Below are positions 1 to 9,286 of a stretch of DNA of 64,000 nt, in pieces. The translations under genes were made by a program, and so were the position numbers. Numbering within the stretch: the stretch's first letter is position 1; each line of letters starts with the position of its first letter. Origin of the DNA: CAIWHR01 sp963809965 (GTDB taxonomy: Bacteria > Pseudomonadota > Gammaproteobacteria > Burkholderiales > Casimicrobiaceae); NCBI GenBank assembly GCA_963809965.1, contig CAWELU010000061.1:124001-188000 (forward strand). Reading direction: 5' to 3'. Below the pieces are notes generated by a model. That model saw nothing but the letters and a program-made list of their open reading frames with translations. It was not told where the DNA came from and did not search any database.

Positions 1-294
1 TCCAATGGCGAGGAGGCGCTCGCGCTGGTCGAGAGCTACGCCCCGGACGTTGTCCTGCTCGACATCATGATGCCCGTCAAGAGCGGCTACGACGTGTGCC
101 AGCGCATGCGCGAGCGGCCCGACTGGCGTCACATCAAGATCGTGATGCTCTCCGCCAAGGGCCGCGAGGCGGAGGTGAGCAAGGGGCTGTCGCTGGGCGC
201 CGACCTGTACATCACGAAGCCGTTCTCGACGCAGGAGCTCATCGCGGCGATCGACGGCTTCTTCGGCGGAGCCGCAGAACCGAAAGGCGTATGA
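1..294 (+). CDS. Response regulator, receiver domain (5' end outside window)
   Basis: The frame is open from the first base, so the start lies upstream of the window; 97 codons are visible. This is the C-terminal part of a CheY-like receiver domain. The phospho-acceptor is the Asp of LLDIMMP (nt 61-63), the conserved Ser/Thr position is in MLSAKG, and the conserved Lys is in ITKPF. The protein ends directly after the receiver fold, so no DNA-binding or output domain follows it; any such domain would have to be N-terminal, outside the window. Its stop overlaps the ATG of the next gene (ATGA, 291-294), implying translational coupling to the membrane pseudokinase/exonuclease and probably a shared signalling role. 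The partner kinase is not visible. Confidence 0.85.
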   Translation, partial: SNGEEALALVESYAPDVVLLDIMMPVKSGYDVCQRMRERPDWRHIKIVMLSAKGREAEVSKGLSLGADLYITKPFSTQELIAAIDGFFGGAAEPKGV

Positions 295-2439
295 AGGCAG
301 CACGCGGCTTCTGGCTTTGGCTGGCGGTCTTCTACTTCGGCGTGCTCGCGGTGATCGGCGCGTTCGCGCAGGTGGCCGTCGTGGGGATCGATGCGACGCA
401 ACGGCAGGCATGGGTAAGAACGCTTGTCGAGGCGGGGCCGGCGCTGGTCTATGCGGCCGGAATTCTGCTCTTCGTCTGCGCAGGCGTCCTGCGCTGGGTG
501 TTTCGGCGCTACCCGGAGGCGGTGCATCAGCTTGCCGACCAGACGCGCGTGCTGCTCGCGGCGAACCCCGATCACCAGGTGGTTGGCGCCGGGGGGCCCG
601 AAATCGCCGAGCTGGCCGCCGTGATCAACCAGCTCGCCGACGGCCACCGTCGGCTCAAGCGCGACCTGGATGCGAAGAGCGCCGAGGCCCGGGCGCGCGT
701 CGAAGAGGAACGCAATCGCCTCGCGGCGCTGATGTCGGAGCTGTCGGAGGGCGTCGTGGTGTGCAACGTCGACGGCCGCATTCTCCTGTACAACACGCGG
801 GCGGCAAACCTGGTCGGTGGCGCCGAGTCGGGGCCCGCGCGGGGCGATTACACGCCGCTGGGGCTCGGCCGCTCGGTGTTCGGGCTTCTCGAACCGCGAC
901 CAGGTGGCACACGCGCTCGACAAGATCCAGCACCAGCTCGAACGCAAGGTCGAGCGTCCGCACACGCGCTTCGTGACAGGCGCCGCGAACGGCGCGCTGC
1001 TGCGGGTTCAGGTGGCGCCGTTCCTGTCGGCCGATCGGCGGATGGCCGGGATGGTGTTCACCCTCGACGACGTGCGCGTCCTGATCGGGCGCGAGGCGCA
1101 GCGGCTGAAGCTGCTGCAGGCGCTCGCGACGGGCGTGCGCGCGCCGGTTGCCAACTTGCGTGCGGCCGCCGAGAGTCTGGTCGCATTTCCCGAGATGGAA
1201 GTCGCGCGTCGCGCGCAATTCGTCGAGATCGTGGCAGCCGAGTCGCGCGTGCTCACGGAGCGCCTCAACGCCGCGTTGAGCGATTATGCCGATGCGTTGA
1301 AGGGAAGCCTCACGCTCGAGGACATGCGGGTCGTCGATCTGTTGACCGTCGTTCAGCGGCGCGTGGCGGACACTGTCGCGATGCCCGCCGACATCGAGTA
1401 CGCGGCCGAGGATCTGTGGGTGAGGGTCGACAGTTTCGCGTTCGCGCAGGCCATCGTCTCGCTCGCCACCCGGCTGCGCGCCGATTACGGGATACGAGCG
1501 CTGCGGTTCCGTGCGGGCGCAAGCGGAAGCTTTGCCGAGCTCGATCTGGTCTGGACCGGGGCCATCGTGGGCAGCGACGCCTTGGCGCTATGGGAAACCG
1601 AGCCCATGCGCGTCGGCGCCGACGAGACGCCGCTCACACTAAAGGACGTGCTCGAGCGTCACGGCGGCGAAGTCTGGAGCCAGGCCGACAAACCGCGCCA
1701 GACGGCCTGGTTCCGCTTTCTCTTGCCGCTGGGCGAGCCGGTCGAGGTCGCGTCGCCGCGACCGACGGCGGTGGACAACCGGCCCGAATACTACGACTTC
1801 GACCTGTTCGAACGCATCGAAACGACCGGCGAGCTGGCCGAGCGCCGCCTCGCCGAACTCGCGTACACGGTATTCGACACGGAAACCACCGGCCTCGAGC
1901 CTTCGGCCGGAGATGAAATCATCTCCATCGGCGCGGTGCGTATCGTGAACGGCCGGCTGCTCAAGAGCGAGGTGTTCGAGCAACTGGTCAATCCGGGCCG
2001 GCCGATCGCGCGCGATGCGGTGCGCATTCACGGCATCGACGATCGCGCGCTCGTCGGGGCGCCGCCCATCGCGCAGGTCCTGCCGGGGTTCCATCGATTC
2101 TGCGAGGAGACGGTGCTGGTCGCGCACAACGCGGCCTTCGACATGCGCTTCCTCGAGCTCAAGGAGACCGCGACCGGCGTGCGCTTCGACCAGCCGGTGC
2201 TCGATACGCTGCTGCTCTCGGCGGTGGTCCACCCGAGCTTCGAGAACCATCACCTCGACACCATCGCCGAGCGACTCGGGGTGCGCGTGATCGGGCGTCA
2301 CACCGCCCTCGGCGATGCGCTGGTCACCGGCGAAGTGTTTCTGAAGCTTCTGCCGTTGCTGGCCGACCGGGGCATTCTCACCTTGGGGCAGGCACTGGAA
2401 GCCTCGCGCGCGACGTTCCATGCGCGGCTGCAGTATTGA
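291..2439 (+). CDS. Membrane PAS/pseudokinase fused to DnaQ-type 3'-5' exonuclease (one frameshift near 890)
   Basis: A protein of about 716 residues read in two frames that join near nt 890 (one extra base). Two hydrophobic segments (about residues 7-28 and 52-70) precede a HAMP/coiled-coil stretch and a PAS-like domain from about residue 145. A histidine-kinase-like dimerisation region follows, but the expected phospho-acceptor block reads TGVRAPVANL with no His, and the ATPase N-box Asn is absent, so kinase activity is unlikely. From about residue 523 there is a complete DEDDh exonuclease: DTETTG (Exo I), HNAAFD (Exo II) and HTALGD (Exo III). From general knowledge, exonucleases of this type next to a CBS/DUF294 protein often neighbour acetate-type symporter genes in Proteobacteria; upstream genes are not visible here. 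Function inferred, not established. Confidence 0.82.
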
Positions 2440-2455
2440 TTGGAGAGCCTCGACG

Positions 2456-3916
2456 ATGGCCGAGCCCGACAACCCGCTCGAGCGCCGGCTTGCCGGCGAG
2501 CACCAGACGCTGGCCCGCCCGCTGCGCACGCTCGTTCGCCGTCCCCCCGTGGTCTGCGGCGAGCAAAGCACCGTGGGCGAAGCGCTCGCGGTCATGCATG
2601 CCGAGGGTATCGGCGGCATCGTGGTCGTCGACGCGCTTTCGCGCCCCGTGGGCATCTTCACCGAGCGCGACCTGGTCGCCGTCGCGCTCGCCGTCGGCCT
2701 CGGGCGACCGGTCGTGGAGGTGATGACCCGCGATCCCCTGGGATTGCCCGGCCACACACCCGCCTACGAGGCGGCGCTCGCGATGATCGACCATCGGATC
2801 CGCCACGTGCTGGTGATCGAAGCGGACGCGCTCGTCGGCGTCGTGTCGGAGCGTGACGTGTTCTCGCTGCAGCGGCTAGGGCTTGGCGAGCTGACGATGG
2901 AGATCCGGCTGGCGCGCGACGTCGATTCGCTCGCCCGCCTTGCCGAAAGGGTGCGACGACTGGCGCGCCTTCTCGTCGAACAGGGCATTGCCGCCGAGCA
3001 CCTGACACTGTTCATCTCGGTCCTGAATGACCGCATCTGCCAGCGGATCATCGAAATCGTGCGCAATCGGCACAGCTGGGAGCGCATCAGCTGGTGCTGG
3101 CTCGCCTTCGGGAGCGAAGGCCGGCTCGAGCAGACGTTCGCGACCGATCAGGACAACGGGCTCATCTTCGAGTCGCACGGACCGGCGCGGCCGGCCGACG
3201 TCCGCGCGCTGCTCGTCCCGTTCGCGCGTGAGGTGAACGAGGCGCTCGATGCCTGCGGCTACCCGCTGTGCAAGGGCAATGTGATGGCGTCCAATCCCGA
3301 TCTGTGCCTCGCTACCGCGGAGTGGAAAGCGAAGATGGAGGGATGGATCCACAATTCCGATCCGCAAGCCTTGCTCGACGCATCGATCTATTTCGACTTT
3401 CGCGCGCTGCACGGCGACGGACGCCTTGCCGCCGAGTTGCGCGAGTGGTTGCTCGGGCTCACGCGGACCAATGCCAATTTCCTGCGCCTGATGGCCGAGA
3501 ACGCATTGCAGTCGCGGCCGCCGCTCGGCAAATGGCGGGACTTCGCGACCGAGGGCGGTGAGGACGGGGCGAGAACCATCAACCTCAAGCTCTACGGTGT
3601 GCGTCCCTTTGTCGACACGGCACGCATCATGGCGCTGGCGCGAGGCTTGCCACAGACAGGCACGGCCGAACGGTTGCGCGCGGCGAGCGCGGCGGGGGCG
3701 ATGCCCGGCAACGAGGCCGAAGCGACGGTCGCGTCCTTCTTTTTCATCCAGGGAATTCGGGTGCGCAATCAAGCCGCCATGGAAACCCTGAGCGAGACGT
3801 CGGCGAACCGCATCGACCCCGAGCGGTTGAACGAGCTCGACCGTCGGACGTTGAAGGAAGCGTTCCGGATCGCCCGCGACCTGCAGTCGCGGCTGGCGCT
3901 CGATTACCAGCTCTGA
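2456..3916 (+). CDS. CBS-domain protein with DUF294 nucleotidyltransferase-like domain
   Basis: 486 residues. Two CBS motifs occupy about residues 25-150 and end in VVSERDVF, typical of adenine-nucleotide sensing. A GlnD-like DUF294 nucleotidyltransferase domain follows, with FGSEGR at about residue 217 and a downstream DQDNGL acidic motif, and then the DUF294 C-terminal substrate-binding helices. The ATG at 2456 is chosen because it begins the conserved N-terminus; an in-frame upstream start at 2420 would run into the previous gene. It lies 16 bp after the exonuclease stop and is probably cotranscribed with it. No reaction has been assigned to the family with certainty; a role in nucleotide-responsive regulation of the exonuclease or of a linked transporter is inference. 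Confidence 0.85.
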   Translation: MAEPDNPLERRLAGEHQTLARPLRTLVRRPPVVCGEQSTVGEALAVMHAEGIGGIVVVDALSRPVGIFTERDLVAVALAVGLGRPVVEVMTRDPLGLPGHTPAYEAALAMIDHRIRHVLVIEADALVGVVSERDVFSLQRLGLGELTMEIRLARDVDSLARLAERVRRLARLLVEQGIAAEHLTLFISVLNDRICQRIIEIVRNRHSWERISWCWLAFGSEGRLEQTFATDQDNGLIFESHGPARPADVRALLVPFAREVNEALDACGYPLCKGNVMASNPDLCLATAEWKAKMEGWIHNSDPQALLDASIYFDFRALHGDGRLAAELREWLLGLTRTNANFLRLMAENALQSRPPLGKWRDFATEGGEDGARTINLKLYGVRPFVDTARIMALARGLPQTGTAERLRAASAAGAMPGNEAEATVASFFFIQGIRVRNQAAMETLSETSANRIDPERLNELDRRTLKEAFRIARDLQSRLALDYQL

Positions 3917-4051
3917 CCGTAGCGGGGAGGTGGGACGATCCGGTCGGCTCGCATCTCGGCGTTCGTGAGGCGCAACGTTTGCCGATCATGTGCCGGAACG
4001 GCTAGGATGCAAGCGACCAAGACCGCAAATGACACCGACCGGGATCCGATC

Positions 4052-5065
4052 ATGGGCTACGACTTCCGAGGACAATTTCCGACGCGTCGGATGCGCCGGA
4101 TGCGCCAGGACGATTTTTCGCGGCGGCTCATGCGCGAGCACCGGCTTTCCGCCGATGATCTCATTTATCCGGTGTTCGTTCTCGACGGCGCAAAGCGTGA
4201 GGAGCCGGTCGCCTCGCTGCCAGGTATTGCGCGCAAGAGTATCGATCTCCTTTTTCGCGACGCCGAGCGCTGCGTGGAGCTGGGTGTGCCTGCCATCGCG
4301 CTGTTTCCCGTGATTCCGAGCGCGCTCAAGTCGGACGATGCGGCCGAGGCGTGGCATTCGAAGGGCCTTGTCCCGCGCGCGGTGAGCGCGCTGAAGCAAC
4401 GCTTCCCCGAGCTCGGCATCATCACCGACGTTGCGCTCGATCCCTACACCAGCCATGGGCAAGACGGACTGATCGACCCGACCGGCTATGTGCTGAACGA
4501 CGATACGGTCGCGGCTCTGGTGAAGCAGGCGTTGTGTCACGCCCAGTCCGGGGTGGACATTGTCGCGCCGTCCGACATGATGGACGGGCGAATCGGTGCG
4601 ATTCGCGCAGGCCTCGACGGGGCCGGATGCGAACGCACGCGAATCATGGCCTATTCGGCGAAGTATGCGTCGTCGTTCTATGGTCCGTTCCGCGACGCTG
4701 TCGGTTCCGCCGGCAACCTCGCCGGCGGCAACAAGTACAGCTACCAGATGGATCCGGCAAACACCGACGAGGCGTTGTGGGAAGTCGCGCTCGATTTGGA
4801 GGAAGGCGCCGACATCGTGATGGTGAAGCCGGGATTACCGTACCTCGACATCGTTCGCCGGGTGAAGGACGCGTTCGGCGCGCCGACCGCGGTCTACCAG
4901 GTTTCTGGCGAATACGCGATGCTCAAGGCCGCGGCCGGCCATGGCTGGCTCGACGAGCGCAGCTGCGCGCTGGAAGCGCTCACCGCGTTCAAACGGGCCG
5001 GCGCCGACGCCATACTCACCTATTTCGCGCTCGATGCCGCCGGATGGCTTGCGCGGTCGGGGTAG
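4052..5065 (+). CDS. hemB: Delta-aminolevulinic acid dehydratase (porphobilinogen synthase)
   Basis: Condenses two 5-aminolevulinate molecules to porphobilinogen in the cytosol, the second step of tetrapyrrole synthesis. 337 residues, normal for the family. The two active-site lysines are present: one in MAYSAKYASS (about residue 202) and the Schiff-base Lys in VMVKPGLPYL (about residue 257). The conserved N-terminus (YDFRGQFPTRRMRR) begins at the ATG at 4052; starts further upstream at 3965 or 4007 are possible but add non-conserved sequence. hemE lies about 18 kb away, so the heme genes are dispersed. It ends convergently with the gene at 5109, with 43 bp between the two stops. Confidence 0.96.
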   Translation: MGYDFRGQFPTRRMRRMRQDDFSRRLMREHRLSADDLIYPVFVLDGAKREEPVASLPGIARKSIDLLFRDAERCVELGVPAIALFPVIPSALKSDDAAEAWHSKGLVPRAVSALKQRFPELGIITDVALDPYTSHGQDGLIDPTGYVLNDDTVAALVKQALCHAQSGVDIVAPSDMMDGRIGAIRAGLDGAGCERTRIMAYSAKYASSFYGPFRDAVGSAGNLAGGNKYSYQMDPANTDEALWEVALDLEEGADIVMVKPGLPYLDIVRRVKDAFGAPTAVYQVSGEYAMLKAAAGHGWLDERSCALEALTAFKRAGADAILTYFALDAAGWLARSG

Positions 5066-5108
5066 CGGCGCGAAACGTAGCCGAGGCCACGCGCGCGCAA
5101 GACGCGCA

Positions 5109-5732
5109 TCAATCGGATCCGGGCTCGAGCAGGGCGCAGACCGCATCCGCATCAAGACGGGGCTCTTCGTCGTGCCGCGCACGGTTGCGGCGCCGCTGCC
5201 GGTCGACGATCGCGATCCGGACGGCGACCGAGTTGGTCTGGATTCGCAGACAGATGGTGGCGTCGTCGTCGCGCGGAGGGAGTGCAGCGTAAGGTACGCC
5301 AGCGCCCGCCAGGTTCATCTCGACGGCTTTCGGGTCATCGGCCACGAGCTCGAGTCGGATATCGCTGTGTTCGGTTGCCCAACCGGCAGCAACCCCGCCC
5401 ACCAGCAGCGGATTCCACGTCTTGAGGCGGCTCATCCAGGAGAGCGCCTCGATGCGCCGCGCGCGCAGGATTGCGGCATGCGCATCGCGCCGGAACAGCG
5501 TGTGATAGTCGGCGAGTGCCCGCTCGATTTCCTCGTTCGACGGAAATGCCGCGGTCGCCGGCAGCATCAACTGCCGTGCCGCCTTGCGTTTCGCGTGCGC
5601 CCAGTCGCTGATCCCGTGCTCGGCGATAAGACGCGCCGCCGCCTGCGCTATGCGGATGCGATCGCGTTCACCGCGAACGTCGTCCACGCGGTTGCGGGCG
5701 CGCCCCGTGCCTCGCTTGCGCGCGAGCGTCAT
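5109..5732 (-). CDS. Conserved hypothetical protein, nucleotidyltransferase-like
   Basis: 207 residues. I recognise the type only loosely: beta- and gammaproteobacterial proteins with an N-terminal Arg/Lys-rich helical region (residues about 20-80) and a central segment around NPLLVGGVAAGWATEHSDIR, which resembles the core of minimal nucleotidyltransferases (Gly-rich loop followed by an acidic strand). Homologues have been given misleading names in databases, so I assign no function. The start codon overlaps the stop of mrcA by one base (TGATG on the minus strand), so the gene is translationally coupled to penicillin-binding protein 1A and probably cotranscribed. The C-terminal 30 residues are Arg/Asp-rich. 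Confidence 0.7.
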   Translation of the reverse strand: MTLARKRGTGRARNRVDDVRGERDRIRIAQAAARLIAEHGISDWAHAKRKAARQLMLPATAAFPSNEEIERALADYHTLFRRDAHAAILRARRIEALSWMSRLKTWNPLLVGGVAAGWATEHSDIRLELVADDPKAVEMNLAGAGVPYAALPPRDDDATICLRIQTNSVAVRIAIVDRQRRRNRARHDEEPRLDADAVCALLEPGSD

Positions 5733-8044
5733 CAGAAGATCTGGTCGCGGATGTCTTTGCCCGTGCGCCCGGGCGCGAGGCTGTCGTCGCGCCCGCGCGG
5801 CGGGTACTCGGAAAAGAAATACTCGGTGATTTCGCCGGCCTCGTCACGTAGTCCCGAGGCGGCATCGATCTTGAGCGCGATGATGCCGTCGGGCATCGGG
5901 AGCTGTGCTCCCGGCTCGCCCTTCAGAACCTTGCCCATGTAGGAGATCCAGATCGGCAAGGCCGCCGCGGCGCCGGTCTCGCTGCCACCGAGCGTTCTTG
6001 GTTGGTCGAAGCCGATCCAGGAGATACCGACGATTCCCGCATTGAACCCGCAGAACCACGCATCGACGGTCTCGTTGGTCGTGCCGGTCTTGCCGGCGAG
6101 GTCGGTGCGTTTGAGCGCCAGCGCGCGGGTCGCGGTACCGACCCGGACCACGTCCTTCAACAGCGACGTCATGATCCAAGCATTGCGCGGATCGATCGCG
6201 CGTTCGGCTGCATCGCCGGTGGTTGCCGGCGCCGCCTCCGACAGCACATTCCCCTTCGCATCGACGACCTTCGCGATCAGGTAGGGCGCGATCCGGTAGC
6301 CGCCGTTGGCAAAGGTGGCGTAGGCGCCGGCCATCTGGAGCGGGGTCACCGAACCCGCACCCAGCCCCATCGTCAGATACGGTGGGTGCAGCTTGGGGTC
6401 GAAGCCGAAGCGCGCGATGTAATCCTGGGCGTACTGCGGGCCGATCGCCTGCAGGATCCGGACGGTGACCAGGTTCTTGGACTTGGCAAGCGCCGTCCGA
6501 ACGCGCATCGGTCCCTCGAACTTCCCGTCGTAATTCTTGGGTTCCCATTCCTCGCCCCCGGCCTTGTCCGCGGGCACGAAGAACGGCGCGTCATTGACGA
6601 CCGTGGCCGGCGTGAAGCCTTTTTCGAGCGCGGCCGAGTAGATGAAGGGTTTGAACGCCGACCCCGGCTGGCGCTGAGCCTGCGTGACGTGGTTGAACTT
6701 GTTGCGGTCGAAGTCGAAGCCGCCGACCAGCGAAAGGATGGCGCCATCCGCCGGCCGTAGCGACACGAAGGCGGCCTCGACTTGTGGCAATTGCGTGATT
6801 TCCCAGCGGTCCTTCGCATCGCGGGACACCCGGATCACGGCGCCCGGGCGGATCCGCAGCGCGGGGGTCGCCTTGTCGGTGAGTGCGCGACCCGCAAACT
6901 TGAGGCCGTCGCCGGTAATCACGACAGTCTCCCCGTCCGCCAGAACGGCGTTGACCCCGTTCGCCGTTGCCTCGACGACGACGGCGGGCAGCAAGGTGTC
7001 GCTGTCGGTCACATCCTGGAACAGTCGCTCGAGCGCAGCATCCTGCTCGGCGGGGTCCGCCGGCAGGTTGACGTACATCTCGGGCCCGCGGTATCCATGT
7101 CGGTGGTCGTACTCAAGGACCCCTCGCCGCACCGCAGCAAAAGCGGCTTCCTGATCCGCTTTGCGCACGGTGGTGTAGACGGTCAACCCCTTGGTATAGG
7201 CTTCTTCGCCGTACGCATCGACGACGACTTGCCTGGCCATCTCGGCGACGAACTCGGCGTGGGTCGACACCGCTTCGCGCAGGCCCTGGCGCACGCCCAG
7301 TGGCGCAGATTGTGCTTCCCGATACTGGTCATCGCTGATGTAGCCGAGTTCATGCATTCGACGCAACACATAGCCCTGCCGCGTCTTCGCCCGCTTCGGG
7401 TAATTGACCGGGTTGTAGGCGGACGGGGCCTTGGGAAGGCCCGCAAGCAAGGCGGCTTGGGCGACAGAGATGTCCTTCAACGGCCTGCCGAAGTAGATCT
7501 GGGCCGCCGCAGCGAATCCGTATGCGCGTTGTCCGAGGAAGATCTGGTTTACATAAAGCTGGAGAATTTCGTCCTTGGACAGGTTGGCCTCGATTTTCCA
7601 TGCGAGCAGCACCTCCCGCAGCTTGCGGGTGATGGTCTTTTCCCGGGAGAGGAAGAAGTTCCGGGCCACCTGCATCGTGATGGTGCCGGCGCCTTGCTGC
7701 GTCCCCGTTGCGAGATTCGACGCCGCCGCCCGGACCACGCTCAAGTAGTCCACTCCGCCATGCGAATAGAAGCGCTCGTCCTCGGCCGCCAAAATGGCCT
7801 TTTTCATGACATCCGGGACTTCGGCGATGGCCACGACCGAGCGCCGCTCCTCGCCGAATTCGCCCAACGGTTCCCCTTCGGCCGACACGACCCGCAGGGG
7901 AATCTTGGGCTGGTAGTCGGTCAGCGTCTCGAGGGAGGGAAGCGTGGGATAAAGGAGCGCCAGAACGAAGGCGCCCAGGAGTGCGCCGACGACCGCCAGT
8001 CCAAGCAGGACGGACCCCGCATAGAGGAGCCATCGCTTTAGCAT
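5732..8044 (-). CDS. mrcA: Penicillin-binding protein 1A (bifunctional glycosyltransferase/transpeptidase)
   Basis: Polymerises and crosslinks peptidoglycan at the outer face of the inner membrane. 770 residues: a short cytoplasmic tail, one membrane anchor (about residues 6-30), a GT51 glycosyltransferase domain with the catalytic Glu in AAEDERFYSHGG (about residue 87), an OB-like insert, and a transpeptidase domain with the nucleophile in GSAFKPF (SxxK, about residue 465), SKN, and KTGTT (about residue 650). It is intact. It is divergent from pilM with 150 bp between the starts, the classical proteobacterial ponA/pilMNOPQ arrangement. The small gene at 5109 follows with a one-base overlap. 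Confidence 0.97.
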   Translation of the reverse strand: MLKRWLLYAGSVLLGLAVVGALLGAFVLALLYPTLPSLETLTDYQPKIPLRVVSAEGEPLGEFGEERRSVVAIAEVPDVMKKAILAAEDERFYSHGGVDYLSVVRAAASNLATGTQQGAGTITMQVARNFFLSREKTITRKLREVLLAWKIEANLSKDEILQLYVNQIFLGQRAYGFAAAAQIYFGRPLKDISVAQAALLAGLPKAPSAYNPVNYPKRAKTRQGYVLRRMHELGYISDDQYREAQSAPLGVRQGLREAVSTHAEFVAEMARQVVVDAYGEEAYTKGLTVYTTVRKADQEAAFAAVRRGVLEYDHRHGYRGPEMYVNLPADPAEQDAALERLFQDVTDSDTLLPAVVVEATANGVNAVLADGETVVITGDGLKFAGRALTDKATPALRIRPGAVIRVSRDAKDRWEITQLPQVEAAFVSLRPADGAILSLVGGFDFDRNKFNHVTQAQRQPGSAFKPFIYSAALEKGFTPATVVNDAPFFVPADKAGGEEWEPKNYDGKFEGPMRVRTALAKSKNLVTVRILQAIGPQYAQDYIARFGFDPKLHPPYLTMGLGAGSVTPLQMAGAYATFANGGYRIAPYLIAKVVDAKGNVLSEAAPATTGDAAERAIDPRNAWIMTSLLKDVVRVGTATRALALKRTDLAGKTGTTNETVDAWFCGFNAGIVGISWIGFDQPRTLGGSETGAAAALPIWISYMGKVLKGEPGAQLPMPDGIIALKIDAASGLRDEAGEITEYFFSEYPPRGRDDSLAPGRTGKDIRDQIF

Positions 8045-8083
8045 GGGGGAATAAAACTTGCTGTAGAGAGGGGCCGTCGCCGG

Positions 8084-8089
8084 ATTATA
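8084..8089 (-). promoter_or_regulatory. Putative -10 element for mrcA
   Basis: On the minus strand the 150-bp mrcA/pilM intergenic region contains a perfect TATAAT 40 bp upstream of the mrcA ATG. No convincing -35 hexamer sits 16-18 bp further upstream, so the assignment rests on the -10 alone. On the other strand a TTGACA occurs at 8130-8135, but no -10 is correctly spaced from it, so I do not call a pilM promoter. Confidence 0.4.
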
Positions 8090-8194
8090 GGCGAACTTAC
8101 AACAACCGAATCACAGGATGGCAAACAATTTGACAAGATTCATACTTGCTGCCAACCTTTAATGTAAATTATCAGCATTGCGCCAAAGGCCGTT

Positions 8195-9286
8195 ATGCTC
8201 GCTGAGAAACTTGGTCCGGTCATCGACGTCTTCAGATCGAAGGCGCCCTCCCTTGTCGGGGTCGACATCGGTTCGACCTCGCTCAAGCTGGTCGAGCTTT
8301 CCGCCGCCGGCAAGGGGGCCTTCCGGTTGGAGCGGTACGTCATCGAGCCGCTGGCGCGCGAAGTCGTGGTCGACGGGAACATCGCGAACCTCGAGCAGGT
8401 CACCGACGCGCTGAAACGCGCCTACAAGCGCCTGGGAAGCCGCAACCGCAACGTCGCGCTTGCCCTTCCCGCTTCCATGGTCATCACCAAGAAGATCATC
8501 GTACCAGCGGGGCAGCGGGAGGAGGATCTCGAGCTGACGGTCGAAGCGGAAGCCAATCAATACATACCGTTTGCGCTCGACGAGGTCAACCTCGATTTCC
8601 AGACGCTGGGCCCGGCGCCGAACAACGCCGAGGACGTCGAGGTCCTGATCGCCGCGTCGCGAAAGGAGAAGGTCGAGGACCGTGTGGCCGCGGCCGAGGC
8701 TGCCGGCTTGAAGCCGCGCGTCATGGATGTCGAGTCCTACGCGACGCAGGAGGCCTTCGAGCTGATCGCCCCGTCGCTGCCCGCCAACGGTCGAGACCAG
8801 AACATCGCGCTCGTCGACATCGGAGCGCACGTCACCCATTTCTACGTGCTGCGCAACAACCAGTTCCTCTTTTCGCGGGACCAGGCGTTCGGCGGCAACC
8901 AGCTCACGCACGACATCCAGCGTGCGTTCAACCTGTCGGTGGACGAGGCCGAGTCCGCCAAGAAGAATCAGGGGCTTCCGGAGAATTACGACACCGACGT
9001 GCTGCAGCCGTTCATGGAGACGCTCGCGCTCGAGGTGACCCGTGCGCTGCAATTCTTCTTCACGTCGACGTCGTATAACCAGGTCGACCAGATCGTGCTG
9101 GTCGGCGGCTGCGCGCTTCTTCCCGGCCTCGACGACCTCGTGGCCAAGCGCGCGGGAGTGCCGACGCTCGTCGCCAATCCGTTCGCCAGCATGACCGTTG
9201 CCGACCGCATTCGGCCGCGCCAGCTCGCACAGGACGCGCCGACGCTGCTGATCGCGTGCGGACTCGCGCTGCGGAGCTTCGAATGA
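8195..9286 (+). CDS. pilM: Type IV pilus assembly protein PilM
   Basis: Cytoplasmic actin-like ATPase-fold protein that binds the N-terminus of PilN and helps align the pilus machine across the envelope. 363 residues, normal length. The nucleotide-binding phosphate loop is VDIGSTSLKLVEL (about residues 22-34) and a second actin-fold motif is LVDIGAHVTHFYV. It is the first gene of the pilMNOPQ operon; its stop overlaps the pilN start (ATGA). Transcription presumably starts in the mrcA/pilM intergenic region. Confidence 0.97.
   Translation: MLAEKLGPVIDVFRSKAPSLVGVDIGSTSLKLVELSAAGKGAFRLERYVIEPLAREVVVDGNIANLEQVTDALKRAYKRLGSRNRNVALALPASMVITKKIIVPAGQREEDLELTVEAEANQYIPFALDEVNLDFQTLGPAPNNAEDVEVLIAASRKEKVEDRVAAAEAAGLKPRVMDVESYATQEAFELIAPSLPANGRDQNIALVDIGAHVTHFYVLRNNQFLFSRDQAFGGNQLTHDIQRAFNLSVDEAESAKKNQGLPENYDTDVLQPFMETLALEVTRALQFFFTSTSYNQVDQIVLVGGCALLPGLDDLVAKRAGVPTLVANPFASMTVADRIRPRQLAQDAPTLLIACGLALRSFE

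Noticed and set aside
8130..8135. TTGACA as the -35 of a pilM promoter
   Set aside because: No acceptable -10 at 16-18 bp downstream; the nearest AT-rich hexamers are 24 bp or more away.
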